DNA of 64,000 nucleotides from Albugo candida. Its lineage: Eukaryota > Oomycota > Peronosporomycetes > Albuginales. This document shows positions 43,320-53,768 of this stretch, in pieces. The first letter of the stretch is position 1. Every line of letters starts with the position of its first letter. The position numbers were made by a program, and so were the translations under genes. The notes under the pieces were generated by a model. That model was not told the DNA's origin. It did not search any database and saw only the letters and a program-made list of their open reading frames with translations. The stretch is taken from assembly GCA_040437565.1 (NCBI GenBank), contig JBDOQK010000021.1:372001-436000 (forward strand), given 5' to 3'.

Positions 43320-44933
43320 TTGATGCTGTCCTCCGTATCGCTATGCGTACGACCGCTTGGAATCGCACTCACTGTGCTGTGTGCCTCCTTATTTATCCGT
43401 AAAAACGCTAAAAGAAGAGCATACAACGCCTTACCGTCGCCTCCATCTGCTTTACCGCTTTTAGGCTCCACATTAGACCTCATGCTTTATCATCGCCATC
43501 GTCATCACGACTGGATTAGCGAGCAATCCTCTCATTTCCATGGAAAGCCCTGGCGTCTCGATCTCCTCGGAGCACCGCCAATGATCGTATTGGGAACGGT
43601 GAAAGGGTTTGAAGACGTTCAAAGCACACAGTCGCATATTTTTGAAAAGGGTAGTCGAATGATTGAGATATTTCGCGATGTATTTGGCGACGGAATGATC
43701 GCAGTGGATCATTCCCATTGGGCATTCCAGCGAAAAAGCCTCGCCCACATGTTCAATATGGACGTCTTCAGCCGAGTTTTGATGAAAATCCTCCAAACAC
43801 ATACGCTAGCGCTTGGATCGATTTTGAGGTCTGCAGCCCGGACACCTGAGAAGAGCCTCAACGAAGGCGTCGATATCGATAAATTGCTTCAGCGGTGGGC
43901 GTTTGATGTGTTTACAGAATTTGTTTTTGAGATACCCACAGACTCACTTGCATCCCAACAAGATCATCCAATAATGTCGGCGCTCGATGAAGCCTCCAAA
44001 TGCACAGCTGCGCGGTTTTCTCAACCCGATTGGGCCTGGAAACTCATGCGATTTCTAAACATCGGAAGTGAGAAAATCTTGAGGCAAAATATCGCGATCC
44101 TTAATGGGGAAGCAAGGAAGATCACAACAGAGGCGCTTGAGAAGAATAAGAGAGAAATGGATGAGAATCCTTCGAGCAAACAGAAAACAGCGCTTTCTCT
44201 GATGGTACAACAAGAGATACTACAGAGTGGAAAGGAAGAAGATCGTATCAAAGTGACTCCGACATACTTTCGGGATGTCAGTATCACTTTATTGATGGCT
44301 GGAAAGGACACTGTCGCGCTCGCTCTGACGTGGTTCATTGTGATGCTCAACAGGAATCCACATGTCGAAGAGAATATTCGAATGGAACTGAGAAGAGAAC
44401 TTCCCGATCTCTTCATAAAAGAGGAATTTGTACCGAACGAGACACACATACGTTCACTTGTGTATTTAGACGCTACAATTCGAGAAAGCTTACGCTTACA
44501 CCCCCCAGCACCGTTCAATTGGAGAGAAGCCAATGATGACACAACTCTATCGGATGGGACTTTTGTCGCCAAAGGAACGCTTGTATGCACACCTCCATAC
44601 ACAATAGGACGCATGGAACATGTTTGGGGTCTTGATGTGCTTAAATGCAAGCCTGAAAGATGGCTGGAAGTCGATCCATCCGATACGTCAAAACAAAAGA
44701 TTCGAGACGTATCACCATTTCAGTTTAATGCTTTCTTGGGCGGTCCACGCCGTTGCTTGGGCTATCTCTTAGCAATGGCACAAATGAAGATCCTGATGGC
44801 GTATCTCCTCAGTAAATATCATTTGCAAACAACTGAGGATCCTCATTCGTACACGTATTCGCTGGCGATGACATCATCGTTCGACAAGCCTGTGCTCGTG
44901 AATGTTTTCCGCAATCAACCACCAACGCTTTAA
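43320..44933 (+). CDS. Cytochrome P450 (CYP86/CYP4-clan-like)
   Basis: 537 residues. One N-terminal membrane anchor (GIALTVLCASLFI), then the proline hinge LPSPPSALPLLGS. The I-helix has MAGKDTVALALTW (A-G-x-D-T), the K-helix ESLRLHPPAP (E-x-x-R), the meander PERWLEVD, and the haem loop FNAFLGGPRRCLGY with Cys479 as the thiolate ligand. All key residues are intact. The arrangement resembles the fatty-acid hydroxylase clan of plants, fungi and oomycetes; the substrate is not predictable here. The start is ATG 43320 or the next ATG three bases on. Endoplasmic-reticulum membrane, needing a reductase encoded elsewhere. Confidence 0.92.
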   Translation: MMLSSVSLCVRPLGIALTVLCASLFIRKNAKRRAYNALPSPPSALPLLGSTLDLMLYHRHRHHDWISEQSSHFHGKPWRLDLLGAPPMIVLGTVKGFEDVQSTQSHIFEKGSRMIEIFRDVFGDGMIAVDHSHWAFQRKSLAHMFNMDVFSRVLMKILQTHTLALGSILRSAARTPEKSLNEGVDIDKLLQRWAFDVFTEFVFEIPTDSLASQQDHPIMSALDEASKCTAARFSQPDWAWKLMRFLNIGSEKILRQNIAILNGEARKITTEALEKNKREMDENPSSKQKTALSLMVQQEILQSGKEEDRIKVTPTYFRDVSITLLMAGKDTVALALTWFIVMLNRNPHVEENIRMELRRELPDLFIKEEFVPNETHIRSLVYLDATIRESLRLHPPAPFNWREANDDTTLSDGTFVAKGTLVCTPPYTIGRMEHVWGLDVLKCKPERWLEVDPSDTSKQKIRDVSPFQFNAFLGGPRRCLGYLLAMAQMKILMAYLLSKYHLQTTEDPHSYTYSLAMTSSFDKPVLVNVFRNQPPTL

Positions 44934-44993
44934 GCCTTTATCGAGTTAATTGTCGAGCGACTTTGCCAGACGACGACAACGTTATACCTTTGG

Positions 44994-45617
44994 CTATTTA
45001 TCGAATTTGACGTTGAGCGCTTTCAACTCCAAAGGCCCGAGATCATATTCGGATTTTGGCTTATTTGTGGCAGGATTCGTAGACGATCCGGTGATCTCAC
45101 TAACGATAGTGCTTCCCATTGCCGTGCCAGAAACCTCGTCAAGATAGAAACCTGCACCTACTGCTAATGATCCAATTGTCAGTGATTTTTTATTCTTTTG
45201 GAAGAAATTCTTCTTTGATGGCGATTTCACTCCACTCGGCAGAATTTTCGGATCGTTTGGGCCTTTTTCTGATTCTAAATCCGTAAATTGGTACTGCGAT
45301 TTCGTTAAAGGTTTCGTCGGCAGCACTCCGATTTCATTGGAACCGCTGTCAAGTACGGAGTTAAATTCGAGTTTTTTCAGCCTGTCAGCCTGTGAATTTG
45401 TCGAAGCAGATTCTGACTTCTCACGCGATATTTTCGCTGTAAATGAGTTGACAGCAGCATCGCTTTCAGCGTTCAAATCGTCGGAACCTCTCGCGTGCTG
45501 TTTTCGAAATATGTTGCGTGGTGGCGGCGTTGCATCCTTTGCGTTCACCTGTGGCGATAATGCAAAGATATAAATGAGTAAGAAATAGAGCCAAAGCTTT
45601 TGAGACACTGTGTCCAT
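44994..45617 (-). CDS. Secreted protein of unknown function, Ser/Lys-rich
   Basis: 207 residues with a signal peptide to about residue 26 (LWLYFLLIYIFALSPQVNA). The mature part is hydrophilic and low in cysteine, rich in Ser, Lys and Asn, probably disordered. There is one short hydrophobic/Gly segment near the C-terminus (LTIGSLAVGAGFYLDEVSG), too weak to be a clear membrane helix. RKQHARGSDD lies 40-50 residues from the start, where oomycete effectors often have a host-targeting motif, but it is not an RxLR. Convergent with the P450 gene, 60 bp apart. No homologue recognised. Confidence 0.65.
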   Translation of the reverse strand: MDTVSQKLWLYFLLIYIFALSPQVNAKDATPPPRNIFRKQHARGSDDLNAESDAAVNSFTAKISREKSESASTNSQADRLKKLEFNSVLDSGSNEIGVLPTKPLTKSQYQFTDLESEKGPNDPKILPSGVKSPSKKNFFQKNKKSLTIGSLAVGAGFYLDEVSGTAMGSTIVSEITGSSTNPATNKPKSEYDLGPLELKALNVKFDK

Positions 45618-46948
45618 CTCTGTGTGCGAGAAGTTTATCTACAGCTCCAAAGTCATTATCGGTGGGTTTTGACACGTGCGCAAATATGTGTCTGCCACGT
45701 GTCCAATTTTGCTCAAAATGCCACGTTGGAATCAGGAACGCGATCGCGGGGAATGGTAGCAGTGAGGCGGAGCGTACGTTAAAAAGTGATAGAGCTTTTG
45801 TTGCGCATTTACATATCTGCGGCGAGGAGATGTGATTTGCTGTAAGCATTGGGTTTTGCGCTGACGGCTATGCTCGGGGATACGTGTGATTGCGTCTGTA
45901 TACGATGGCAACGAAACGGAATTGTGTGACACAATCCATTGGAAATGCTGTTACGCTTTGCCAAATGCGAGGCTCAGACTGAACGTTTTCTGATCAATGT
46001 CACAACTATGTCAAAAATAGCTTTTCATTACGAAGAAAATGCGTGGAAACGAATGAAAATGGTTGCATCGATTTCATCGAAACGAAAGCTTAAATGCTTA
46101 AGGAAGAGTGCGAAATTGTGCCAGCAATCTAAGCAAAGCTTGACACCTTTACACCTTAGACGTCGGAAACAGGAGGACACTGCTTCTCATTATGTAATAT
46201 AAGCAGACTGCATAAATGTGGGTTCACATCAGCGTCCAAAACCCAGATCTGAACTCGAGTTGTGTCATGCAGTATCAATCGGTCCTTTAACGCTTATTGA
46301 AGCGATTCACGCAAGCACCATACAGAATCGCTTCCGGCACCATGTAAATGCTCCACGTTGACTGCTGTACTGATCGTTGACCAGTTGAAAATCGACTCGT
46401 AACCAAATGAGTAGCTTCACAACTCCTATCAGCAATTCTACGTGTTGAAGAACCATTTCTCTTTCTTACTGCTAATAACAACCTCCAACTTGCTGAGCAT
46501 GAACATCGTGCATTCGAGCGGATGGATGACAGTAACGAGCTGTACGCTAACATCGACCATCCCGATACGTCCTTTATCGAGCAGCTTGCCGTCATCCTTG
46601 GCTGGTTGGTGGATTCCGCACATAACGCTCGACTTTGTTCATACGAAGCTGTGCGTTTTGTACAAAAGCCAAAGAGTTGTTCCGAAGGTATTAAAAGGGT
46701 ATTTTTGTAAAGACGCAGCATTTTCGAATCTCGGAGGAGACCACTTTGTAGAGTACAAGCTTGATGATCACCAACCAGGGTTACGCCGTTCACGGCTCGA
46801 CATTCAGAATTGAACTATAGAGCATGATTTTTAGCAGCTGAATTCTCTATTGCCTATCCAATACAACTTCACCCATCTTTCCTCTCCATAGAGCACACTT
46901 GTTCCTGCAAATTCGTACTAATAATCCAATTTGCCAACTGAGTATCTA
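45618..46948. other. Intergenic region, possible gene remnants
   Basis: At about 46400-46710 one plus-strand frame reads FLFLTANNNLQLAEHEHRAF and continues to a stop at 46710, looking like real coding sequence without a start. A minus-strand frame (46287-46793, 168 codons) overlaps it. I cannot tell which, if either, is real. A basic 87-codon frame at 45939-46202 (plus) has no recognisable family. Confidence 0.35.
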
Positions 46949-47317
46949 ATGAGCCCGAAATTGATGCTAACGTTCTGCTTTGCAATCATCGCATGCATAC
47001 ATGCCGTCGACTTTTTCCAAGATCATTTTGATTTCACTTCTATCGAAGCAGCTTTGGCGTACCAGAAAGTATTCCTGAAACCAGGCGATCCCATACTTAT
47101 CGGCAATATCCACGCCGACGCAAAACTAATCGTCGTACAATTGAATATCCATGCAAGTTTACCAAGAAGGGAACCGTTAGCATCCCAATACGAGTATACG
47201 ACGATAACTGTTGAATTGGATGTCTGCTCGTGTATGGCTCCCAAAATCACCATACTACCGGTCACACCTTTGGAAATTCCGTGTGAGGATGCTGATCTTT
47301 GCGGGGCAGCCCACTGA
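46949..47317 (+). CDS. Small secreted protein, CSC-family member E
   Basis: 122 residues from the ATG at 46949, preferred over 46931 because it begins the signal peptide MSPKLMLTFCFAIIACIHA. The middle segment HADAKLIVVQLNIHASL fits the central block, and TITVELDVCSCMAPKITILP carries the full Cys-Ser-Cys-x-x-Pro motif. Unlike the others it ends with an extra pair of cysteines (PCEDADLCGAAH). It stands alone, away from the 27-38 kb cluster. Confidence 0.73.
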   Translation: MSPKLMLTFCFAIIACIHAVDFFQDHFDFTSIEAALAYQKVFLKPGDPILIGNIHADAKLIVVQLNIHASLPRREPLASQYEYTTITVELDVCSCMAPKITILPVTPLEIPCEDADLCGAAH

Positions 47318-47765
47318 TGCACGCGGTTTTACCGCTCATTCGAGAGATCGGTGGCGTTATTTTTCTTTGTTTATGTCGTATTTGTGATAACGTTGAAAGA
47401 GCAAATATATGTCGCATTCATTCACTTCTTTGCGCAATTGACGCCGTATGTGTCCTCAATGTCGATAAAAGAGAAGAGGTCAATTGGAATGGAGTCGACT
47501 GTTAACCCGAGTCGGTGGCTTATGTGGCGCGCTACGGGCTAAATTTTATCTAGCTTCGGGATGGGAAGGTCACAAAGGCTAACGAGTATACAAATATCCA
47601 GACGTCGTCTGATCCTTCCAATATCTTTGGGTACGATGCAAACTGGTAGAGTTGGATGCAGAAGCTTTGGCTACAAACGTCTTATGGCGTCGGTTTCTAT
47701 TGCTCAATTGAGAGAGATAATGGTGTAAAGACTGGCATTTGTCGGTACAAAGGTAGGAATCTTCA
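47318..47765. other. Intergenic region, no supported gene
   Basis: Only short open frames (63-68 codons) without features. Confidence 0.45.
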
Positions 47766-48572
47766 TTATATCTTCATTCTATGAGTGGAACTATTGGGTC
47801 CCCTTTTTTTCAATAAATCCATATTGAAGGCCTTCTTCAGATTCAGACATTTCGACTTGCGTTTGGTGAGTTTGGGCGAATAAAGCATCCAATCATCCTC
47901 CTCGCAAGGAAAGAGCGCCAGGTAACATATCTCAATAGGAGCCGTTTTTGCGATATACATTGTACTTGTCAGTAGGTGTGCGCGCTGTTACGGCCATACG
48001 TATCGATGGAAATGTCTTATATTTGATATTGGCGCAGTGATTAAGTTGCGGACCGTCTGTTTTCAGAGGAGAATTGCCATATATATCTTCAGGAAGGGAG
48101 CCCTTCACTATGTTATATACCGATTTTAGAACTCCAGACTCAAAATGCACAATCGCATCTGAAACCTTTCACTGACACTTTGGCTTTTAGAGGACCAAGC
48201 TTGTGATGCTCGGTCGATGAGTAAAAGTGGAATGGCTTTCCATAAATCGTTCCTCCAAGAATCCGTGATAGTACAGTTTTGCACTCAGCGATCCATCTAT
48301 TGAAAAAGTTAGAGCTCCATTTTTCATATGGTCGCATTTGGAGATACAACGGACCACTACAAAGCTAAAATGCACTTGTTTGCGTTTTGAGGCATGTACG
48401 CAGGTTCCTTTTGAGTTAGTAGCCCGTCAAACACACCGACATTCAGATCCATTTCTTTCGTCGCTAATGTAAATTTGGATTTATGAGCGGAAGAGAGTAT
48501 TGGAGAAAGAATACTTTCATAGTGAGACGAAAGTGTATTGTGATCGCGTTGTTGCGTGAAGCATAGTAGCAA
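47766..48572 (-). pseudogene. Unidentified gene in pieces on minus strand
   Basis: Four consecutive minus-strand open frames (48357-48572, 48140-48375 in two frames, 47932-48150, 47766-47960) have coding-like composition and seem to follow each other as one protein: SSAHKSKFTLATKEMDLNVG, NGALTFSIDGSLSAKLYYHG, SVYNIVKGSLPEDIYGNSPL, EICYLALFPCEEDDWMLY. Unspliced introns or frameshifts separate them. I do not recognise the family. Confidence 0.35.
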
Positions 48573-48827
48573 GAATTTGAGGCATCGTTTTCTTATAGAA
48601 AATCAAGTTGAAGTGAGTTGTTCTGTAGGTACATTACATAGAGAGCGGAATGCGTCGTTTTCTTAAAGGAGTGTTGTTCTGTGCAGATTGTTTGTATCAG
48701 CTCATTGGATAAAAAAAGTTGCGGAATATGTGGCTATGTGATATGTCGTACGTCAAGTGAAGACGTACGATGGAGCTGTTGTGGTAGTCGATGATTGTAA
48801 ATTGTGTGGAAGCTCTTTTCCGGACGT

Positions 48828-48927
48828 NNNNNNNNNNNNNNNNNNNNNNNNNNNNNNNNNNNNNNNNNNNNNNNNNNNNNNNNNNNNNNNNNNNNNNNNN
48901 NNNNNNNNNNNNNNNNNNNNNNNNNNN
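48828..48927. other. Assembly gap without overlap (100 N)
   Basis: Flanks do not repeat; true size unknown. Confidence 0.9.
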
Positions 48928-49929
48928 GAAAAAATTAGAATTTGCAATGAATCAGCTGTTGACGGTGTACTAGAAATAGCAGTATATACAATTGCAGCTA
49001 CAGTATGTATATTTTCTATAATATACAACATGTGGTCCTATGTTTCAATAAAATACTGTTATGTCGTCGCAGGTTTTTGTGATGAAATCATTGGCCTTTA
49101 ATATAAGTAAGTTAGCCAATAGCGCTTTGGATACTTCTCTAGTCGTCTTACTGTTACATTATAAACGCTTTCCATAGTATCTTACAATTCCCTTACCGCG
49201 AGAATCAGTTTGTGACCTGACGACGAACCTGTGAAAAGATCCTTAGCTCGCTGAAGACCGACTGGGCTGGATTCAGTGAGCAAAAGACCGTTGGGCAGGT
49301 AGCATCACGACAATTGCTTTCTCACTGCGTACGCACGCTTATAACTCTGATGCGTCATTTTCTTGAGTACAGTAAAAAAAGGATCTATTCGACGAAATCC
49401 GATTTCTCTGTAGCGAAGCCTGACTACATGTTCGTATTCGTGTAACATGTGCTTGTATCATACTTATCATAAACCTTTGCATTAAAAGGCGATAGTCTCT
49501 CAGCATTATCACCGATGAGTTGTTAGACAGACGGTTTCTAGCACGCTTTGCAACTTTTGAGGCCTCCTTAGTCAATCATATGTGTGTCTTGAACGGATAC
49601 GGATTTAGCCACAACAATGCGAATTCGTTTTATTCACTGGAAATTTCCTCTGTTATCGATACAGCAAAACCACAATCTCCGAGATTGAATGCGTATACAC
49701 TGCACGCTTCTCATGTATACTGCTTATATCGTAAATGCAACAGCAACGTACTTCCGCGACATGATTTCCCACTATGATATCATCAACAACGAGTAGAAAT
49801 ATCCGAAACCAATTGAGCACGAGAATCTTCTTTTCGCGCGCTTGGACAAATACTTATGTTCACCATTTGACTGCAACAAACGCGCAAATTCTGCGGAGTG
49901 GCGGTTCGGTGATGTACAGCGCTCTGGTG

Positions 49930-50760
49930 ACATTTGTTGTACACTGTAAGAATTTCTAGCTCTAAAATGATCACCAATAAGGGGCTAATTCCGTCGCCAC
50001 CGATCAATCATACCCTTACCTTCGTCGGGCCTTCATTTCTTCAACGATATGGTTTTTATTTTCGGATATGCAATTTACACGAAAAAAATAAATGTTACAT
50101 GAGAGTGAACTTCGCAATTTCTTGCATACAGAATCAAGGTCAGCTCACATTTTGCTGTTGTGCTCAATGGAATGAAACGAAGCCTCAGATCAAACACAGC
50201 ATCGTTTAGTTACCTTTTGAGGATATGCTGAAGCCAAATAAGTGGCTTGATGATCTATCATTGTGACGAGGACTCTTAGAATTTGGTTGACACAACTTCA
50301 GTGTCAAGAAAAAACGGATTAATTATAATCAGGACTCAAAAAGTACTGATACCCGCTTGATCATTAGCGATCAGAATACGTAATCGAACAACTCTGGCTT
50401 TCGTGAAGGGTTATTGCATGTCGGCTTTTTGGATTAACATCGAGACCGCGCTGGTAGCGTTCTACAAATACAGTAAATAGAAACTTGCGAAGATATCTAG
50501 GTGTCCATAAATAATGTAGGAAGATTCTGAGCGGATATACAAGCATAACGCGCATTCTGCCTTGCACCTCAACTTGAAGTGGGCTGACTTTCTTGTCATT
50601 TTCAAATGCTAGAGAATTTTGTACATAATCAGAAATTTGGTATTGCGGTACTAGGTTGCAGCATGTTTTACTCAAAGTCAGAGGTAGCATCCGCTTCTTT
50701 GGCAGGTCATACAAGGATCTAGATAAATTTTCTGCTTTCAATATCATCCATTACATGATG
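49930..50760. repeat. Diverged direct duplicate, copy 1 (partner at 58530-59280)
   Basis: Collinear with 58530-59280 by eye over about 0.75-0.8 kb: TCGCCACCGATCA at 49994 and 58582, GAAACTTGCGAAGA at ~50480 and ~59031, AGGTGTCCATAA at ~50499 and ~59052, CTCAACTTGAAGTGG and CTTCAACTTGAAGTGG at ~50567 and ~59122. Confidence 0.65.
50364..50747 (-). CDS. Hypothetical protein in duplicated segment
   Basis: 127 codons on the minus strand. Its segment PLRIFLHYLWTPRYLRKF corresponds to PFGSFLQFLWTPTNFF in a shorter, interrupted frame in the other copy (59028-59267, minus). Conservation of protein-like sequence between the copies suggests this was once a gene. No signal peptide and no known domain. 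Confidence 0.3.
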   Translation of the reverse strand: MILKAENLSRSLYDLPKKRMLPLTLSKTCCNLVPQYQISDYVQNSLAFENDKKVSPLQVEVQGRMRVMLVYPLRIFLHYLWTPRYLRKFLFTVFVERYQRGLDVNPKSRHAITLHESQSCSITYSDR

Positions 50761-53513
50761 TGATCAATATGCATGACGCGCACTGGTCGACCGGTCACTT
50801 GATTCGTAAATACGTGAATAGTACGATGTGGACTATCTTGATTACACACTCAAAAGAATTTATTTTGGTTGTAACGGTTTGTTTCTTTTAAATGTTGGTA
50901 AGATCCATTGACTCAGCCAACAATCTTGTACCGATGGAGGTTTTTGTCTATCTATGAGGCTTTCTTGAAATGATTGCGTCCCCCCAACTAGGTCTAAATC
51001 TTTCTCAAAGCGGAGCAATACCTCCATTAGACACGTCGCATACAACATCTACCGACTTCAGTATGCACACGATAAGGCGCCGCATCTCTATATAATTAGT
51101 CGCTGTTGGTTCGATCAATTGCGTAATACTTTGGCGACTTGGACGAGTATAGCTGTGTGGTAGCGGTCGAGCAGTATAAATGAGAAGCGACCAATCACGA
51201 GATTTGCCACTTATACAGCCCGATGAAAAAACTGGATTCCTATTGTCAAAGTTTATCGGGTATTCCACGATCGCTTGATCTGTAAAATTCCAGCACGTTC
51301 AATCTGATTGATAAGTTGTCGTCATAAATGGTATGAAACCTTAAAGGGCATCGACTGGATGTGACCTTCCAGTCGTCAATATTTACCAACCACATGGACA
51401 TGACACTGTTCTTTTCCTGTAGCCATTATATAGAAATTATGGAAATGTCGTGCATGTAATGACCAAGTTGCACGAATCCTTTAGGATAGGTCAAGTTGTG
51501 AAGAGTGTGTTGCCTTTTCAACGAGAATAACATGTAAACCGGGATCAATATCACTGCGCGCCTGATCATCCAATCGGGGTGCATTTTAGATTATGTTTTG
51601 GAAACAATCGCCACCAGTCGGCTGAGGCTTACACTTGGGACGGATCCCGTTAGACTACAGAAAAGCATCGCAATCAGATGGCTCAAGTACCAGTACATGT
51701 GCAATGCGATTCATCAATCATATTCGTCTACGCTCTTGCCGGTGACACGTATGATCATATCTCACATCGACTCTCATGCCAAGAGTCAAAACGAGGGGCA
51801 TCAAGAAATTTTTGGTGAGAGCAAGTCTTGTTTTTCTACATCACATGCTTCGTTATAGCATAATGCTCAATCTAGCGCACTGATGTAATCGACGGAAATA
51901 CCTCTGCCATGTTGAAAAATTAAAAGGCGTGGACGATGTACCCTTGAGTTGGACAATTCAATGTGAATCGTCGATTCAGCCCCGCTGACAGTATCAAAGT
52001 CAGATTGAAATTCGGTTAGATGGCAAGACGTGACATTCAAACTTTTAACCGGATACTTTAATCAGTCATTTGAATGCTCTTGCTTATTAGCCACGATAAA
52101 TCACACTTTCATCATCGTCAGTCGGTCCTTATTGCTGATAAAAATCTGTACCTTGTTTTGGCGATGTCCCTCGAAATGGCTGATGTGTTCGACAAGGTAT
52201 CCAAGTTCCTAATCCATCAGTTTGTTTATTGGCCACTCCGTTATCTCAAGTCATATATCTACCCTTGTAAAGCATTTTATGCACATCGGAGTACATGAAC
52301 CGAATTTCATATGTCCGAAGTCAAACAAAGTTCGTCAACTTGCTATAATTGCATAAAACGACGAAGTAGTACGCAATAAATCAAATAAATGCGAGCCTTT
52401 CCAAGCAAAAAATGCAAGAATTTACGACCTGACGCTAATCCTGGTTGTAGGAAGACGATATCCAATGGAATTATGCTTGATACATATAATGCAGCTCACG
52501 GGATATGGACGAATATCGTCACTTCTCCGACCTGAGTTAGTGTTTGTACACATATGACGAGCGAATAGAATCATATCAGCATATTTTTATCCAATCACAA
52601 AGTATATTAAATTGTTTTTGACCAATGAAAACGTTTAGGTGTAGGCAAGTACGGTACGTCAGCCGCTCTGACGTATACGGTAGGAGGAGATCGCCAGATA
52701 TGTGTATGTCAATACAAACTCCAAGTCACGGGTGTATCATTTGCATATTTGCGTGCTGTCCGACTTCAGATAAGTTTGGCGAATCTGCAGCCTGGAAACT
52801 CCAAGCGAGCCAGAGCAACTGCTGTGAAGACATTCGTGCGGTTTCTGCACGCGAGAATGCTGATGTAGAGTATGTCAAAGGCTGCATCTAGTGTGACGAC
52901 TCCGGGCAGTGTTTTGTGTCTGTAATGGATAAGTTCGGTATGCATCTTGCATTTCACGAAGGCAGAGCTGGCAAGCCAATTGCTAGACATTCTTGCATGC
53001 AGTACTACCGACAAGCTAAGCATTGGTTGCTGGATCCGTTCCCGCAGCAGCTTGCTTTACTCGAATCAGGGCTATATAAACGGGAATAACGCTAGAGAAC
53101 TACTGTGTCAAGAGAGAATGCGGTGGTTTTGTGAAGAAGGCCAATGCATGTACGAAGAGTGAATTGAGGCGAATGATGTATTATTTCTATGTCCACACGA
53201 ATGGTACAGTGTATCAAATGTTTACCTATTGAACGATATGTCGGAGGTCGGAGTTTTCATGGTATGAATCATGGTTACTCAAATTTCTGGAAATATATTC
53301 AAGTCACCGACGACTCCATTTGCCAATTTAATACATAGAGGTATTTCTCAGTGCACCTACTAAGGGTTCCACTTTTTACTATTGTCAACAAGATTAACAA
53401 GACTGGAATCAGACCAGGGTCGATCCGTTGCTACATTCTTGATAATATCTCGATCTTAAGTGGAGTTTGGTTAGTGCATAACGATTCAAGCGTCAACGTG
53501 CACAGTAAACAGG

Positions 53514-53768
53514 ATGGTGTATGTTCATGAGTGCGCCTCAAACATAACAATACACGAGCTGAATAGTTCGCCATGTACTGGGTATCTCGGGTTGCATGAT
53601 TTCTTTACTGGAAATATTGACAGGGAAGAAATTGAAATATTAGGATATGCTTATGTAATCAAAGCAATTGTAAAGGTTCTGACAAGGCTGCAAGCTGACT
53701 TTGACGAATACAAGCAAAGATCTCCAATGAAGAATCGTTGGAACCAGCTTACAGAAAAAATGAAGTAG
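53514..53768 (+). CDS. Short hypothetical open frame or gene fragment
   Basis: 84 codons. The second half (IKAIVKVLTRLQADFDEYKQ) is amphipathic-helical and coding-like. No family recognised; possibly an exon or a remnant. Confidence 0.22.
   Translation: MVYVHECASNITIHELNSSPCTGYLGLHDFFTGNIDREEIEILGYAYVIKAIVKVLTRLQADFDEYKQRSPMKNRWNQLTEKMK

Larger units (their letters stand above)
48573..53513. other. Gene-poor region with one gap and a duplicated segment
   Basis: No confident gene. Contains the 100-N gap at 48828-48927 (flanks do not repeat), the segment at 49930-50760 that is duplicated at 58530-59280, and open frames of 60-90 codons. One of these, 51598-51858 (plus, SRLRLTLGTDPVRLQKSIAI), looks coding-like but is unrecognised. 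Confidence 0.45.

Noticed and set aside
45480-45520. RxLR-like host-targeting motif in the secreted protein at 44994-45617
   Set aside because: The nearest sequence is His-Ala-Arg-Gly-Ser-Asp; no Arg-x-Leu-Arg is present.
45466-45849. 127-codon minus-strand frame overlapping the secreted protein gene's 5' end
   Set aside because: It is in a different frame from the signal-peptide protein, has no domain, and most likely is a shadow frame.
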